A stretch of DNA of 64,000 bases from an uncultured Pseudomonadales bacterium. Its GTDB lineage: Bacteria > Pseudomonadota > Gammaproteobacteria > Pseudomonadales > Azotimanducaceae. The translations under genes were made by a program, and so were the position numbers. Under the pieces are notes generated by a model. The model saw nothing but the letters and a program-made list of their open reading frames with translations, had not been told where the DNA came from and searched no databases. The stretch covers positions 1,550,001 to 1,614,000 of the forward strand of contig CATOTI010000002.1 in assembly GCA_951813295.1 (NCBI GenBank), read 5' to 3'. Positions 29,081 to 38,055 of the stretch are shown here, piece by piece. The stretch's first letter is position 1. Each line of letters opens with the position of its first letter.

Positions 29081-30075
29081 TACCGCAACGCCTCGAAAGC
29101 CCGCCAGGCACGCTCTGGCGTCACCGTCGCAAAACACGGCGGGAACGTCGTGTCGGTGAGCGAGACCTTTCGGCAATGACGTGACCGACACGGGGCACAG
29201 TCGATCGACGGTGAGAGGTTCGTCGCGCTCGGACCGCGACATCCGGTCAGTCCCGCGTCCGTCGGGCCGAAGACCATGACCGTGGGTCGACCGAGAGCCG
29301 ACGAGAGATGCGCGAGCCCGCTGTCGACGCCAATCACACCTGCCGCGGAGGCGAGCACGTTCGTCGCTTCGGTCAATGTCGTGCGATCGATCACCCTCGC
29401 TCCGTCGACCTGCTCCGCAACTCGTATCGCGCGCGCTTGCTCTTCTTTGGTTCCCCACATCAATACCGGCTCAAGCCCGTTAGTGACGGCGAGTTCCGCG
29501 ATCTGAATCCAGAAGACCTCCGGCCAGAGTTTTGTCCTCCACGTCGTTCCATGTAGGAGAACGAGCGTAGAACATGGTTCGGCCGCGACATCGAGACCAA
29601 AACGGGGCGGAGTCGACGGCCGCAAATAGTCGAGCGAATAGGCGAAGAGATCGCGCAATCGATCGATCGCGTGAGCGTCGATCGGAATATGGAACTGCCG
29701 CCCGTAGGCAAACGATGCCAACGATTCACGCGCCGTCGCTCGGTCGAACCCGACGCGATCCGCCGCGTTCGCCCTAGTCGCCACGAAAGCACTCTTGATC
29801 AGACCTTGCGCGTCAATGAGAGAGTCGTAGCGCTTGCTCTGCAGCTCGCGTAGAAAGGCCACAAACTCTTTCATGGATCGTCCGGGCGTCCGCCGCCAAC
29901 GTCGAAACGCAGCCGGAATCACACTACTGATCCCCCGTACGCGATCAACCAGGGGCACGTAGCCTTCCTCAACGACCCAGTGGACGTTGATTCCGAGCGC
30001 TACGGCGTCCTGCACGGCCGGTAGCGTATGGACGATGTCGCCGAGCGATGACATTTTGACAAGCAGGACGTCCAT
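29080..30075 (-). CDS. waaC: LPS heptosyltransferase I
   Basis: WaaC transfers the first heptose to Kdo in the LPS inner core. It is a GT9 enzyme: VLLVKMSSLGDIVHTLPAVQ at the start with the acceptor-side aspartate, LLHGTTWRTKLWP, and GVDSGLAHLSSALGRPTVMVFGP (written here across the ADP-heptose site), in 331 residues. The start overlaps the waaF stop by one base and its stop overlaps the waaG start by one base, so translation is coupled on both sides. The waaF-waaC-waaG-waaP order matches pseudomonads. Confidence 0.95.
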   Translation of the reverse strand: MDVLLVKMSSLGDIVHTLPAVQDAVALGINVHWVVEEGYVPLVDRVRGISSVIPAAFRRWRRTPGRSMKEFVAFLRELQSKRYDSLIDAQGLIKSAFVATRANAADRVGFDRATARESLASFAYGRQFHIPIDAHAIDRLRDLFAYSLDYLRPSTPPRFGLDVAAEPCSTLVLLHGTTWRTKLWPEVFWIQIAELAVTNGLEPVLMWGTKEEQARAIRVAEQVDGARVIDRTTLTEATNVLASAAGVIGVDSGLAHLSSALGRPTVMVFGPTDAGLTGCRGPSATNLSPSIDCAPCRSRHCRKVSLTDTTFPPCFATVTPERAWRAFEALR

Positions 30076-31049
30076 TATACGACGCCCAGTCGCTCAAGCG
30101 CCGAAATCGCCGACGACGGGTCGATTTCGTTCAGACAGCGAGTGTGTCCGAGCGGGCATTCGCGCGCAAAACACGGCCGGCAATCGAGCGATTTCTCGAG
30201 CACGACGGCACGCGAACTCAAAGGCGGGGTGAACTCAGGTGTAGTCGAGCCGAATATCGCTGCAACGGGTACCCCGATCGCTGCGGCAACGTGCATGAGG
30301 CCAGTGTCGTTGCAGACCACCGCACGCGCTCGGGAGATTAGATCGATAGCATCAGCAAGCGTCGTTTGGCCGACAAGATCGAGGGCCGGCGAACGGGCAG
30401 CGATCGCGGCGGCCGACGCCTGATCGTTCGGTCCACCGATGATCACCGCCGTCAGACGGCGCCGCGCAAGTTCGAGGGCGAGCTCGACGAAGTGGGCGTC
30501 GGGCCATCGCTTAGCGGGGCCGTACTCGCCACCCGGGCAAAGCGCTATAAACGGCGAATCGAGATCGAACAAAGAGAGGAGTCGATCCGCGTTGGACTCA
30601 TCGGCAGTGAGCTTCGGTAACGCCGCCGATTCGGCGACGAGCGCTGCGTAACGATCCACCATTCGCGGCCAACGTCGGGCGTCGGGTTCCACTGCATGTG
30701 TTAGGAGCACCCGCCGCGATTCGCCTACGAAGGCGTAGCGTTCAGGAATCCGTGCAAAAAGCGCGACCAGCGCCGACTTGAACGAATTCGGCAAGACGAT
30801 CGCGACGTCATACGCACATGCTGCGAGGCGATTTCCCATCTTCCACCGCATGGCGAGATCGAGCCGGCCGTGGCGGCTCGGGAAATCGATCACCGAAGAA
30901 ACGCCGGGCATCCGTTGAGCTATCGGCACAACCGCGGTTGGGGCGAGCACGTCGACCGCGTCGCCACGTGCATCGAGTGCGGCAACCACCGACTGCGCCA
31001 TCACCGTATCGCCGACCCAAGCGGGTGCAATCACGAGAACTCGGCGCAT
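30075..31049 (-). CDS. waaF: LPS heptosyltransferase II
   Basis: WaaF adds the second heptose of the LPS inner core. GT9 features are VLVIAPAWVGDTVMAQSVV at the start, ALCPGGEYGPAKRWP at the donor site, and VCNDTGLMHVAAAIGVPV. The cysteine-rich tail CRPCFARECPLGHTRCL is common in WaaF. The length is 324 residues. It is the first gene of the minus-strand core operon, 30 bases downstream of ilvE, so a promoter upstream of ilvE may serve both. Confidence 0.95.
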   Translation of the reverse strand: MRRVLVIAPAWVGDTVMAQSVVAALDARGDAVDVLAPTAVVPIAQRMPGVSSVIDFPSRHGRLDLAMRWKMGNRLAACAYDVAIVLPNSFKSALVALFARIPERYAFVGESRRVLLTHAVEPDARRWPRMVDRYAALVAESAALPKLTADESNADRLLSLFDLDSPFIALCPGGEYGPAKRWPDAHFVELALELARRRLTAVIIGGPNDQASAAAIAARSPALDLVGQTTLADAIDLISRARAVVCNDTGLMHVAAAIGVPVAAIFGSTTPEFTPPLSSRAVVLEKSLDCRPCFARECPLGHTRCLNEIDPSSAISALERLGVV

Positions 31050-31079
31050 GCACGAGCCCTCCCCAAGCCATTCATCACA

Positions 31080-32015
31080 TCAAACAAACACCGACGTGTG
31101 CCAGTCCGGGTGCGCCTCACGCCGCCCCCTGACCTGATCGAAATAACAAGTTTGCAGCGTCTCGGTGATCGGTCCGCGCCGACCCGTGCCGATGGTTCGG
31201 CCGTCGAGTTCGCGAATGGGCAACACCTCGGCTGCCGTGCCCGTGAAGAAAGCTTCGTCGGCAACGTAGACCTCGTCCCGAGTTATGCGCCGCTCATGAA
31301 TCGTGTAGCCATGCTCGCGGGCGAAGACGAGGATGGTATCGCGGGTGATCCCGGGCAGACACGACGTGAGCTCAGGTGTGTGGATCTCGCCGTTCTTGAC
31401 GATGAAGATGTTCTCGCCCGTTCCTTCGGCGACGTAGCCTTCGTTATCCAACATCAGCGCTTCGTCAGCGCCACCATCCTGTGCTTCACGCAGCGCCAGG
31501 ATCGAATTGATGTACTGGCCATTGGCCTTGGCTTTGCACATCGCAATGTTGACGTGGTGACGCGTATAGGAGGACGTGCGGACCTTGATACCGGCCTCCC
31601 GAGCATCGGCATCCATGTAGTCGGGCCACGGCCAGCAAGCAATGGAAACGTTCACCGAAAGATCCTCAGCACGCAGCCCCATGGCCTCGGAGCCGAGAAA
31701 AACGATGGGGCGCAGATAACCTTCGCGCAGGTCGTTGGCGACGAGGACTTCACGCTGGGCTTCGATCAGCTCGTCACGTGAATAGGGAATCTTCAGCATG
31801 AGGATTTGCGCCGAGTCGAACAGGCGCGTGGTGTGTTCCATCAGCCGGAAAATCTGCGGCCCACGCGGCGTGTCGTACGCGCGCACACCCTCGAAACAAC
31901 CGACGCCATAGTGCAGCGTGTGCGTCAGCACATGCACACGGGCTTCCCGCCAGGGCACCAACTCGCCGTTCAGCCAGATGAAACCTTCGCGCTCCGCGAA
32001 AGAACTGTCGCTCAT
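31080..32015 (-). CDS. ilvE: Branched-chain amino acid aminotransferase
   Basis: IlvE carries out the reversible last transamination in valine, leucine and isoleucine synthesis with PLP. Fold-type IV features are HTLHYGVGCFEGVRAYDT, RHHVNIAMCKAKANGQYINS with the PLP-binding lysine, EGTGENIFIVKNG and EAFFTGTAAEVLPI. It has 311 residues. Its place beside waaF is conserved in pseudomonads and does not imply a role in LPS. The 222 bases to argE form a divergent promoter region. Confidence 0.95.
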   Translation of the reverse strand: MSDSSFAEREGFIWLNGELVPWREARVHVLTHTLHYGVGCFEGVRAYDTPRGPQIFRLMEHTTRLFDSAQILMLKIPYSRDELIEAQREVLVANDLREGYLRPIVFLGSEAMGLRAEDLSVNVSIACWPWPDYMDADAREAGIKVRTSSYTRHHVNIAMCKAKANGQYINSILALREAQDGGADEALMLDNEGYVAEGTGENIFIVKNGEIHTPELTSCLPGITRDTILVFAREHGYTIHERRITRDEVYVADEAFFTGTAAEVLPIRELDGRTIGTGRRGPITETLQTCYFDQVRGRREAHPDWHTSVFV

Positions 32016-32237
32016 ATCTCATCCTGTTTCTTACGGGGTATCGCCGTCCGGCGGGTCGCCGCAGCGCATACGTCCGGCCGCGACGGTCGCCTGAACCGCC
32101 TTGCCGATACATCCAAGACGGCGAAGCTTAGATTCACGGCGCGATGAAAGCGACGCCTACGTCCGCCTTTCGACGAGCCACCAACCGCCGTCGATGGCGT
32201 TAAACTGCGCGGCCGTTTCCCCCCGAGGACAAATCCC
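32016..32237. promoter_or_regulatory. Divergent intergenic region ilvE / argE
   Basis: The two genes point away from each other, so this 222-base stretch must hold both promoters. I could not identify a convincing -35/-10 pair, ARG box or leader peptide. A purine-rich gagg at about 32225 is placed as a ribosome site for the GTG start of argE at 32238. Confidence 0.4.
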
Positions 32238-33380
32238 GTGGCTCTTCCCGGCACGATCGAAATGCTCGACACGTTGGTTTCCACACCGTCGGTAAGCTGT
32301 ACCGACGCGGACATCGATCGGAGCAACGCAGCCGTGATCGAGCACCTGGCGAACTGGCTCGACGAGCTCTCGTTCGATGTCGAGGTCATCCCGATGCCCG
32401 ACGTCCCCGGCAAGGCCAACCTCATCGCTCGGCGCGGCGGAACAGGACCGGACGGGCTGGTCCTGGCGGGCCACACGGATACGGTTCCCTGTGATCCGCA
32501 CTTGTGGGATGTCGACCCTTTCGCGATCACGGAAAAGGGCGATTCCTTCTACGGTCTCGGCACGTGCGACATGAAGGGGTTCTTTCCGTTGGCACTGAAC
32601 GCCGTCGCGGCTTTCGAAGGCGAGTCGTTGACGAAACCGCTCACCGTCGTCGCGACCTGCGACGAAGAGACGTCGATGGACGGCGCCCGCTATCTCCAGT
32701 CCAAAGGTTTTCTGAAAGCCCGCGCGGCCGTTATCGGAGAACCGACGGACATGCGCCCGGTCCGTGCACACAAGGGCATCATGATGCTGTCGATTCAGAT
32801 CGAAGGGGCATCTGGACATTCGTCCAATCCGGCGCTCGGAAAGAACGCGATCGAAGCCGCCAATCAGATCATTTCTCGGCTCATTCGTTATCGGGAAGCA
32901 CTCGCGGAGCGCCACCGGCATCTCGACTTCGAGGTGGCTGTACCGACCTTGAACTTCGGCTGCCTGCACGGCGGCGACAACCCGAACCGCATCTGCGGAA
33001 GCGCCGAACTGCAGATCGATTTCAGGACGCTGCCCGGCATGGACAGCGAAACGATCCTGGCTGAACTGACCGCCGAGGTGATCGCAGCCGCGGGCGATTT
33101 CCCCATCACCGTGACGCCTCTCATGAAGCCGGTCTCGGCCCATGAAACCGACGCCGACGGCCACCTGGTCCGCACCCTCGAACGGCTTTCCGGCAAAACC
33201 TCCGGCGTTGTCGCGTTCGGTACCGAAGCACCGTTTTTCGACGCTCTCGGCATGGAGACCGTGGTCTTCGGTGCGGGTTCGATCGATCAGGCGCATCAGC
33301 CGAACGAGTTTCTGCCCGCCGCGCAGATCGATCCGATGGAACGCGCGCTGACGGCGCTCATCGACCACTACTGCCGCTGA
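32238..33380 (+). CDS. argE: Acetylornithine deacetylase
   Basis: ArgE hydrolyses N-acetylornithine to ornithine in arginine synthesis. It is an M20 di-zinc hydrolase: VLAGHTDTVPCD supplies the first histidine and aspartate, GTCDMKGFFPL the bridging aspartate, TCDEETSMDGARY the general-base glutamate, and GAGSIDQAHQPNEF the last histidine. The length of 380 residues is usual. The start is GTG. It is followed after one base by argA, giving the first and fifth steps of the linear arginine pathway in one operon. Confidence 0.95.
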   Translation: MALPGTIEMLDTLVSTPSVSCTDADIDRSNAAVIEHLANWLDELSFDVEVIPMPDVPGKANLIARRGGTGPDGLVLAGHTDTVPCDPHLWDVDPFAITEKGDSFYGLGTCDMKGFFPLALNAVAAFEGESLTKPLTVVATCDEETSMDGARYLQSKGFLKARAAVIGEPTDMRPVRAHKGIMMLSIQIEGASGHSSNPALGKNAIEAANQIISRLIRYREALAERHRHLDFEVAVPTLNFGCLHGGDNPNRICGSAELQIDFRTLPGMDSETILAELTAEVIAAAGDFPITVTPLMKPVSAHETDADGHLVRTLERLSGKTSGVVAFGTEAPFFDALGMETVVFGAGSIDQAHQPNEFLPAAQIDPMERALTALIDHYCR

Positions 33381-33381
33381 C

Positions 33382-34608
33382 ATGGCAGACGTCAATGAGT
33401 ACGCACAGTGGTTCCGTGCGTCGAGTCCCTATATTCGAGCGCACCGCGGCAAAACGTTTGTCGTGGTCCTGGGCGCCGACACGCAAGCGGCGGCGACCTT
33501 TCCCGCGATCGTTCACGATCTCGCGTTGCTGCATGTCCTCGGCGTACGCCTGGTTCTCGTCCACGAAGTCGCCGAAACCAACGATCCCATCGATGTAGAC
33601 CAGCATGGCGCGATCGCGAGGGAACTCGCCCAGCAACGTCTTCGCCTCGAGGCGCTCTTTTCGACCGGGATCCCGCAGAGTGCGCTACGTAACAGTCATA
33701 TCTCGCTCGTGTCGGGGAATCTGCTGACAGCCAGACCCAAAGGCATCATCGACGGCCTCGACTACGGTCTCGCTGGCACGACACGCCGCATCCACACGAA
33801 CGTCGTTCGTGACCTGCTGGGTAGCGAACAGGTCGTCCTCGCCTCGCCGATCGGCTACAGCCCGTCAGGGATTTCCTATTGTCTCGACGCGTTGGACCTC
33901 GCCGTCGAACTCACCACGGCGTTGAGCGCCGAGAAGCTGATCGTCTATCACGACCAAGGGCGCGTGTTCGAACAGGGGGATCTCACGACCACCGAACTCG
34001 CGACACGCCTCGACGACCTCTCGCCAAGCCCCACCGCCCGGCGTTTGATCGCTCTACGGGCGGCGTGTCTGCGCGGCACCCCCCGTGCCCACCTCGTGAG
34101 CTTCATCGATGACGGCGATCTTCTCACCGAGCTCTTCACAGCCGAAGGCGTCGGTACGCAGATCAGCGACTCGGACTATCGGTCGATCCGGGCTGCCAAA
34201 ACCGCCGACATCGGTGCCATTGCAGAGCTCATTCGACCGCTCGAAGAGAACGGCAGCCTGGTCGCGCGGCCAGTCTCGCAACTCGAGCGAGAGATCGACA
34301 ACTTCCTCGTTGCCGAACTCGACGGCCTCCTCTTCGGATGCTGTGCACTTTATCCACACAGCGACAGAACGGCCGAAATCGCCTGTCTCGTCGGCGGCCA
34401 GTCGGTCGGCGATCACCTGCTGCGCGCAACCGAGGAGAAGGCTCGCGAGCGGGGATTCGAGCGCATCATCGCGCTCACGACACGGGCGATGGCCTGGTTC
34501 GGCGAGCGCGGTTTCGTCGAGGGAAACGTCGCCGACCTTCCGGTGACCAAAAAAGCGCTGTACAACTACCAGCGCAATTCACGCGTTCTCATCAAAACGC
34601 TCGACTAG
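33382..34608 (+). CDS. argA: N-acetylglutamate synthase ArgA
   Basis: ArgA acetylates glutamate with acetyl-CoA to begin arginine synthesis, and in this family arginine is the feedback inhibitor. The N-terminal amino-acid-kinase-like regulatory domain (about 1-280) begins WFRASSPYIRAHRGKTFVVV. The C-terminal GNAT acetyltransferase (about 275-408) contains IRAAKTADIGAIAELIRPL and AELDGLLFGCCALYPH. At 408 residues it is somewhat shorter than E. coli ArgA, mainly between domains. Co-transcription with argE means the organism uses the linear, ArgE-type route rather than recycling by ArgJ, unless argJ occurs elsewhere. Confidence 0.94.
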   Translation: MADVNEYAQWFRASSPYIRAHRGKTFVVVLGADTQAAATFPAIVHDLALLHVLGVRLVLVHEVAETNDPIDVDQHGAIARELAQQRLRLEALFSTGIPQSALRNSHISLVSGNLLTARPKGIIDGLDYGLAGTTRRIHTNVVRDLLGSEQVVLASPIGYSPSGISYCLDALDLAVELTTALSAEKLIVYHDQGRVFEQGDLTTTELATRLDDLSPSPTARRLIALRAACLRGTPRAHLVSFIDDGDLLTELFTAEGVGTQISDSDYRSIRAAKTADIGAIAELIRPLEENGSLVARPVSQLEREIDNFLVAELDGLLFGCCALYPHSDRTAEIACLVGGQSVGDHLLRATEEKARERGFERIIALTTRAMAWFGERGFVEGNVADLPVTKKALYNYQRNSRVLIKTLD

Positions 34609-34636
34609 TCGTCGAGCGCCCAATCGATACAAGGCC

Positions 34637-36313
34637 ATGACTGAAGAAACCAAGCGCCCGTACTCGCAAACGATCGTCGACGGTGTCGAGCAAGCACCGA
34701 GCCGCGCCATGCTCTACCCCGTCGGATTCGAATCCGACGACTTCAAGAAGGCGCAAGTGGGAATCGCGAGCACCTGGTCGATGGTGACGCCGTGCAATAT
34801 GCACATCAACGACCTCGCTGAAGCAGCCGCGATGGGCGCCGACGAAGCGGGCGCGAAGAGTGTGCAGTTCAACACGATCACCGTCTCCGATGGCATCAGT
34901 ATGGGCACGCCCGGGATGCGCTACTCCCTCGTCTCGCGCGAGGTGATCGCCGATTCGATCGAGACCGTCGTCGGCGCACAGGGCTTCGACGGATTCGTCG
35001 CGATCGGTGGCTGCGACAAGAACATGCCCGCCTGTGCCATGGCGATCGCGCGTCTGGACCGGCCGGCTGTCTTCGTCTACGGCGGAACGATTCAGATGGG
35101 CGAAGGGCGAACCGATATCGTTTCCGTCTTCGAGGCGGTGGGTGGCCACGCGGCCGGTTCGGTCAGCGACGAGGAATTGCTCGCCGTCGAGAAGGTCGCC
35201 ATTCCGGGACCCGGATCCTGCGGCGGCATGTACACCGCCAACACCATGGCATCAGCCATCGAAGCGCTGGGCCTCTCGCTACCGAATTCATCCGCCCAGG
35301 AAGCCATCAGCCAGAAGAAGCGCGACGACGCGCATCGCGCCGGCGCCGCTGTCGCCGAACTCGTACAACGCGGCATCAAGCCCTCGGATATCCTGTCGCT
35401 CGAGGCCTTCGAGAACGCCATTACAGTCGTGACGGCACTCGAGGGATCGACGAACGCAGTTCTGCACCTGCTCGCCATCGCCAACGACGCGGGCATCAAG
35501 CTCTCCATCGACGACTTCACGCGGGTCGGCGGACGCGTCCCGGTACTTGCGGACATGCGCCCGGCGGGTCAGTACGCGATGTCGGAGCTGATCTCGATCG
35601 GTGGGATTCAGCCGCTCATGAAGACGTTGCTCGACGCCGGGCTCCTGCACGGCGACTGCCTGACCGTGACGGGCAAAACCCTCGCCGAGAATCTTGCCGA
35701 CATCGCGCCCTATCCGGCCGACCAGAAGATCATTCGACCGCTCGACGACCCGATCAAACCCGACGGTCACCTCGTCATCCTGCGCGGCAACCTTGCCCCG
35801 GCGGGCGCCGTCGCCAAGATCACGGGCCACGAGGGCCTCACCTTCACCGGGATCGCGCGCGTTTTCCACGGCGAAGAGGCGGGTATGGCCGCGATCATGG
35901 ACGGCACGGTCCAGGCCGGCGACGTCGTCGTGATCCGCTACGAAGGCCCGAAGGGCGGTCCCGGTATGCGCGAAATGCTGAGCCCAACGAGCGCCATCAA
36001 CGGCCGGGGGCTTTCGGACAGCGTCGCGATGATCACCGATGGTCGTTTTTCCGGCGGCTCACACGGATTCGTCATCGGCCATGTCACCCCGGAAGCATTC
36101 GAGGGCGGACCCATCGCGTTCGTCGAAGACGGCGACCAAGTCACGGTCGATGCCGAAAAACGTGAGGTAATCCTGCACGTCGATGACGAAACACTCGCCG
36201 CGCGACGCGCGAACTGGGTACGACCCGACCCGTACGCCACCAAGGGACTGCTCGCCAAGTACGCGAAGCTCGTCTCATCGGCCTCCGACGGCGCCGTCAC
36301 CGACCAGTTCTAA
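34637..36313 (+). CDS. ilvD: Dihydroxy-acid dehydratase
   Basis: IlvD dehydrates dihydroxy-isovalerate and dihydroxy-methylvalerate to the 2-oxoacids that IlvE aminates. Iron-sulfur ligands are seen in [28 protein letters not shown] and [15 protein letters not shown]; the C-terminal signature is [18 protein letters not shown]. The 558-residue size fits the shorter [2Fe-2S] type rather than the E. coli 616-residue [4Fe-4S] enzyme, which is an inference from length and start. It lies 28 bases after argA and may be in the same transcript. Confidence 0.95.
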   Translation: MTEETKRPYSQTIVDGVEQAPSRAMLYPVGFESDDFKKAQVGIASTWSMVTPCNMHINDLAEAAAMGADEAGAKSVQFNTITVSDGISMGTPGMRYSLVSREVIADSIETVVGAQGFDGFVAIGGCDKNMPACAMAIARLDRPAVFVYGGTIQMGEGRTDIVSVFEAVGGHAAGSVSDEELLAVEKVAIPGPGSCGGMYTANTMASAIEALGLSLPNSSAQEAISQKKRDDAHRAGAAVAELVQRGIKPSDILSLEAFENAITVVTALEGSTNAVLHLLAIANDAGIKLSIDDFTRVGGRVPVLADMRPAGQYAMSELISIGGIQPLMKTLLDAGLLHGDCLTVTGKTLAENLADIAPYPADQKIIRPLDDPIKPDGHLVILRGNLAPAGAVAKITGHEGLTFTGIARVFHGEEAGMAAIMDGTVQAGDVVVIRYEGPKGGPGMREMLSPTSAINGRGLSDSVAMITDGRFSGGSHGFVIGHVTPEAFEGGPIAFVEDGDQVTVDAEKREVILHVDDETLAARRANWVRPDPYATKGLLAKYAKLVSSASDGAVTDQF

Positions 36314-36577
36314 GCCGCACCGCGCCAGCGGGGCACTTTCGTTTAGCGAAGCCTGCCAACCCAAGCAGTCATGTCGCGAATCCTCCGATGAGGTCGCGGC
36401 CGCCCAGGAAGCCCCGGCGATATGGCCGGTCCCTGGCTCTGGCGAACACGCAACCGCCGGGGCCCCGGCGCGCAAAGCGCGGCGGGGGGAACCACTCGAG
36501 ATAACCCCGCGCCGAAGGGCGCGCGGCGTGACTCCCCCATCCGCCATCACAGACTCGACGCCGATCCGGTGGGGGCG
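36314..36577. other. GC-rich non-coding region with small palindromes, left of the insertion sequence
   Basis: No gene with family support is present. Several short hairpins are visible, with stems such as cgcgc/gcgcg and gcgcc/ggcgc and A/G-rich three- or four-base loops. Positions 36333-36360 resemble 38019-38047 on the other side of the insertion sequence. Short open frames here look like products of high GC. Confidence 0.5.
36570..36577. repeat. Target-site duplication, left copy
   Basis: The octamer tgggggcg directly precedes the proposed left end of the IS256-family element and is repeated at 37910-37917 directly after its right end. Eight bases is the usual duplication for this family. 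Confidence 0.7.
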
Positions 36578-36615
36578 GGTAGTGTGCCGAAGGATGTGCA
36601 AAAAGTTGGGTGGCC
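36578..36615 (+). repeat. IS256 element left inverted repeat
   Basis: This end matches the reverse complement of 37871-37909 with a few mismatches and one single-base indel. The best block is gtgtgccg at 36582, then tgtgcaaaa and gtggcc. Confidence 0.8.
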
Positions 36616-36660
36616 ATGGTGTGCTTTTAGACACGACATCAAAAAAGGCACACACACGAG

Positions 36661-37860
36661 ATGACCACCCAGAAGAAGCGTAAGACGACGGCAGTCGAAC
36701 TGGAAGAGGTACTCAGCAGCGAGGGCGACCAGCTGCGCACGATGATGCGCGAGATGCTCCAAGAGCTATTGGAAGCGGAGATGGCCAAAGTGCTCCGCGC
36801 GCAACCCCACGAACGCAGCGACGAACGCCGGGGCTATCGAGCCGGTTACTACCCGCGCGGCTTGTTGACCCGCGTCGGCAAGCTCGAGCTGCGTGTACCG
36901 CGCGACCGCGAAGGACGCTTTTCCACGGAGCTGTTTGCGCGCTACCAGCGTTCCGAACAAGCCTTGGTCAGCGCGCTGGCGCAGATGTATATCGAGGGCG
37001 TTTCGACGCGCAAGGTCAAAGCGATCACGGAGGAGCTGTGTGGCCACAGCGTCTCGGCCTCGACCATCTCGCGGATCAACAAGCGCCTCGACAAGACGCT
37101 CACCGCATTCGCCACCCGACGACTCGAAGAACCGACGCCGTATCTGATCCTCGATGCGCGTTATGAGAAGGTCCGTGAGGCGGGAGTGATCCGCTCTCGA
37201 GCCGTGCTCATTGCCATTGGCATCAACTGGGAAGGACGCCGCCAGATACTGGCCGTGGAGCTCGCTCAACGGGAGAGTCGAAGTAGCTGGAAAGAGTTCC
37301 TCACCACGCTGCGTGATCGCGGCTTACACGGCGTCGAGTACGTCGTCAGCGATGATCACGATGGGCTGCGACGGGCGATCCAAGAAGTCCTCACCGACAG
37401 CGCCTGGCAACGCTGCTACGTGCACTTCCTGCGCAACGCCCTCGACCACATTCCGCGCAAGGCCGATGACGATTGTCTGCAGGAACTGCGCTGGCTCTAC
37501 GATCGTCGCAACGTCGATGAGGCGCGATCGGATCTCGCCGCTTGGATCGGCCGATGGCACACGAAGTATCCGAAGCTCACCGACTGGGTGGAGGAAAACA
37601 TCGAGCAGACGTGGACGTTCTATCGCCTCCCGCATCGCCATCACAAGCACATGAAGAGCACCAACATGCTGGAACGGTTGAACGAGGAAATCCGTCGACG
37701 AACGTATGTGGTGCGGATCTTTCCGAACGCGGCGAGTTGCTTACGCCTGGTGCGGGCGCTGGCCGTTGAGACCCACGAAAACTGGCTCGAACAGAGCCGC
37801 TACTTAAACATGGACTTGCTCAAGGAGCTGAAGAAGGAACAGCTCCGTCAAGCCGCTTAA
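36661..37860 (+). CDS. IS256-family (mutator-type) transposase
   Basis: The transposase has 399 residues and no frameshift. An N-terminal DNA-binding part includes EVLSSEGDQLRTMMREMLQ and a RRGYRAGYYPRGLLTRVGKL segment typical of the family. The DDE catalytic residues appear in PYLILDARYEKVRE, YVVSDDHDGLRRAI and the final glutamate in ERLNEEIRRRTYVVR. The signature W-HTKYP-W region follows the family layout. The start at 36661 lies about 45 bases inside the left inverted repeat. The gene looks active. Confidence 0.95.
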   Translation: MTTQKKRKTTAVELEEVLSSEGDQLRTMMREMLQELLEAEMAKVLRAQPHERSDERRGYRAGYYPRGLLTRVGKLELRVPRDREGRFSTELFARYQRSEQALVSALAQMYIEGVSTRKVKAITEELCGHSVSASTISRINKRLDKTLTAFATRRLEEPTPYLILDARYEKVREAGVIRSRAVLIAIGINWEGRRQILAVELAQRESRSSWKEFLTTLRDRGLHGVEYVVSDDHDGLRRAIQEVLTDSAWQRCYVHFLRNALDHIPRKADDDCLQELRWLYDRRNVDEARSDLAAWIGRWHTKYPKLTDWVEENIEQTWTFYRLPHRHHKHMKSTNMLERLNEEIRRRTYVVRIFPNAASCLRLVRALAVETHENWLEQSRYLNMDLLKELKKEQLRQAA

Positions 37861-37870
37861 CCGCATGCCA

Positions 37871-37909
37871 GGCCACTCAACCCTTTTGCACAACTTGCGG
37901 CACACAACT
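37871..37909 (-). repeat. IS256 element right inverted repeat
   Basis: This is the counterpart of 36578-36615, starting ten bases after the transposase stop. Confidence 0.8.
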
Positions 37910-37917
37910 TGGGGGCG
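37910..37917. repeat. Target-site duplication, right copy
   Basis: Second copy of tgggggcg, immediately outside the right inverted repeat. It overlaps by one base a perfect palindrome, gtgggggc/gcccccac with loop gga, at 37917-37935. Confidence 0.7.
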
Positions 37918-38018
37918 TGGGGGCGGAGCCCCCACAAGAAAAAGCAAGCTGCAGCCCAGCCTACTCCTCCGTTAAACCACGCGAGCCGTTTCCACCCGAC
38001 CACGCCGCCACCACGCGA

Positions 38019-38047
38019 GCAGTTTTCGCAAAGCGAAAACTGCCAAC
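38019..38047. repeat. Perfect 11-bp stem hairpin plus ctgccaac tail, candidate palindromic intergenic repeat
   Basis: Bases 38019-38043 form an 11-bp stem (gcagttttcgc) with an AAA loop. No U-run follows on either strand, so it is a poor intrinsic terminator. With its tail it resembles 36333-36360 left of the insertion sequence (roughly 22 of 28 positions). A second hairpin with an 8-bp stem (cgcgccgc) and tcta loop follows at 38047-38066 and includes the stop codon of the DUF1330 gene. Confidence 0.6.
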
Positions 38048-38055
38048 GCGCCGCT

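Larger units (their letters stand above)
36578..37909 (+). mobile_element. IS256-family insertion sequence, apparently complete
   Basis: The 1,332-bp element is bounded by imperfect inverted repeats of about 38 bp (36578-36615 and 37871-37909). Their outer parts read ggtagtgtgccg on the left and, as reverse complement, agttgtgtgccg on the right; the inner parts share tgtgcaaaa and gtggcc with one indel. An 8-bp direct repeat flanks both ends. One intact transposase gene fills the centre. Size, repeat length and duplication all fit IS256. Target DNA is the GC-rich spacer after ilvD; the right flank begins with a perfect palindrome (37917-37935). Confidence 0.85.

Noticed and set aside
29081..29458. 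N-terminal extension of the WaaG fusion
   Set aside because: It overlaps the end of waaC in another frame and precedes the canonical WaaG start MRIAFVLYRL.
32157..33395. 412-codon open frame opposite argE
   Set aside because: argE has a full M20 metal site; the opposite frame has no recognisable motif and typical antisense composition.
36582..37905. Shorter insertion-sequence boundaries at the ends of the best-matching repeat blocks
   Set aside because: With these ends no target duplication appears. Extending four bases on each side gives an 8-bp direct repeat and two more matching positions.
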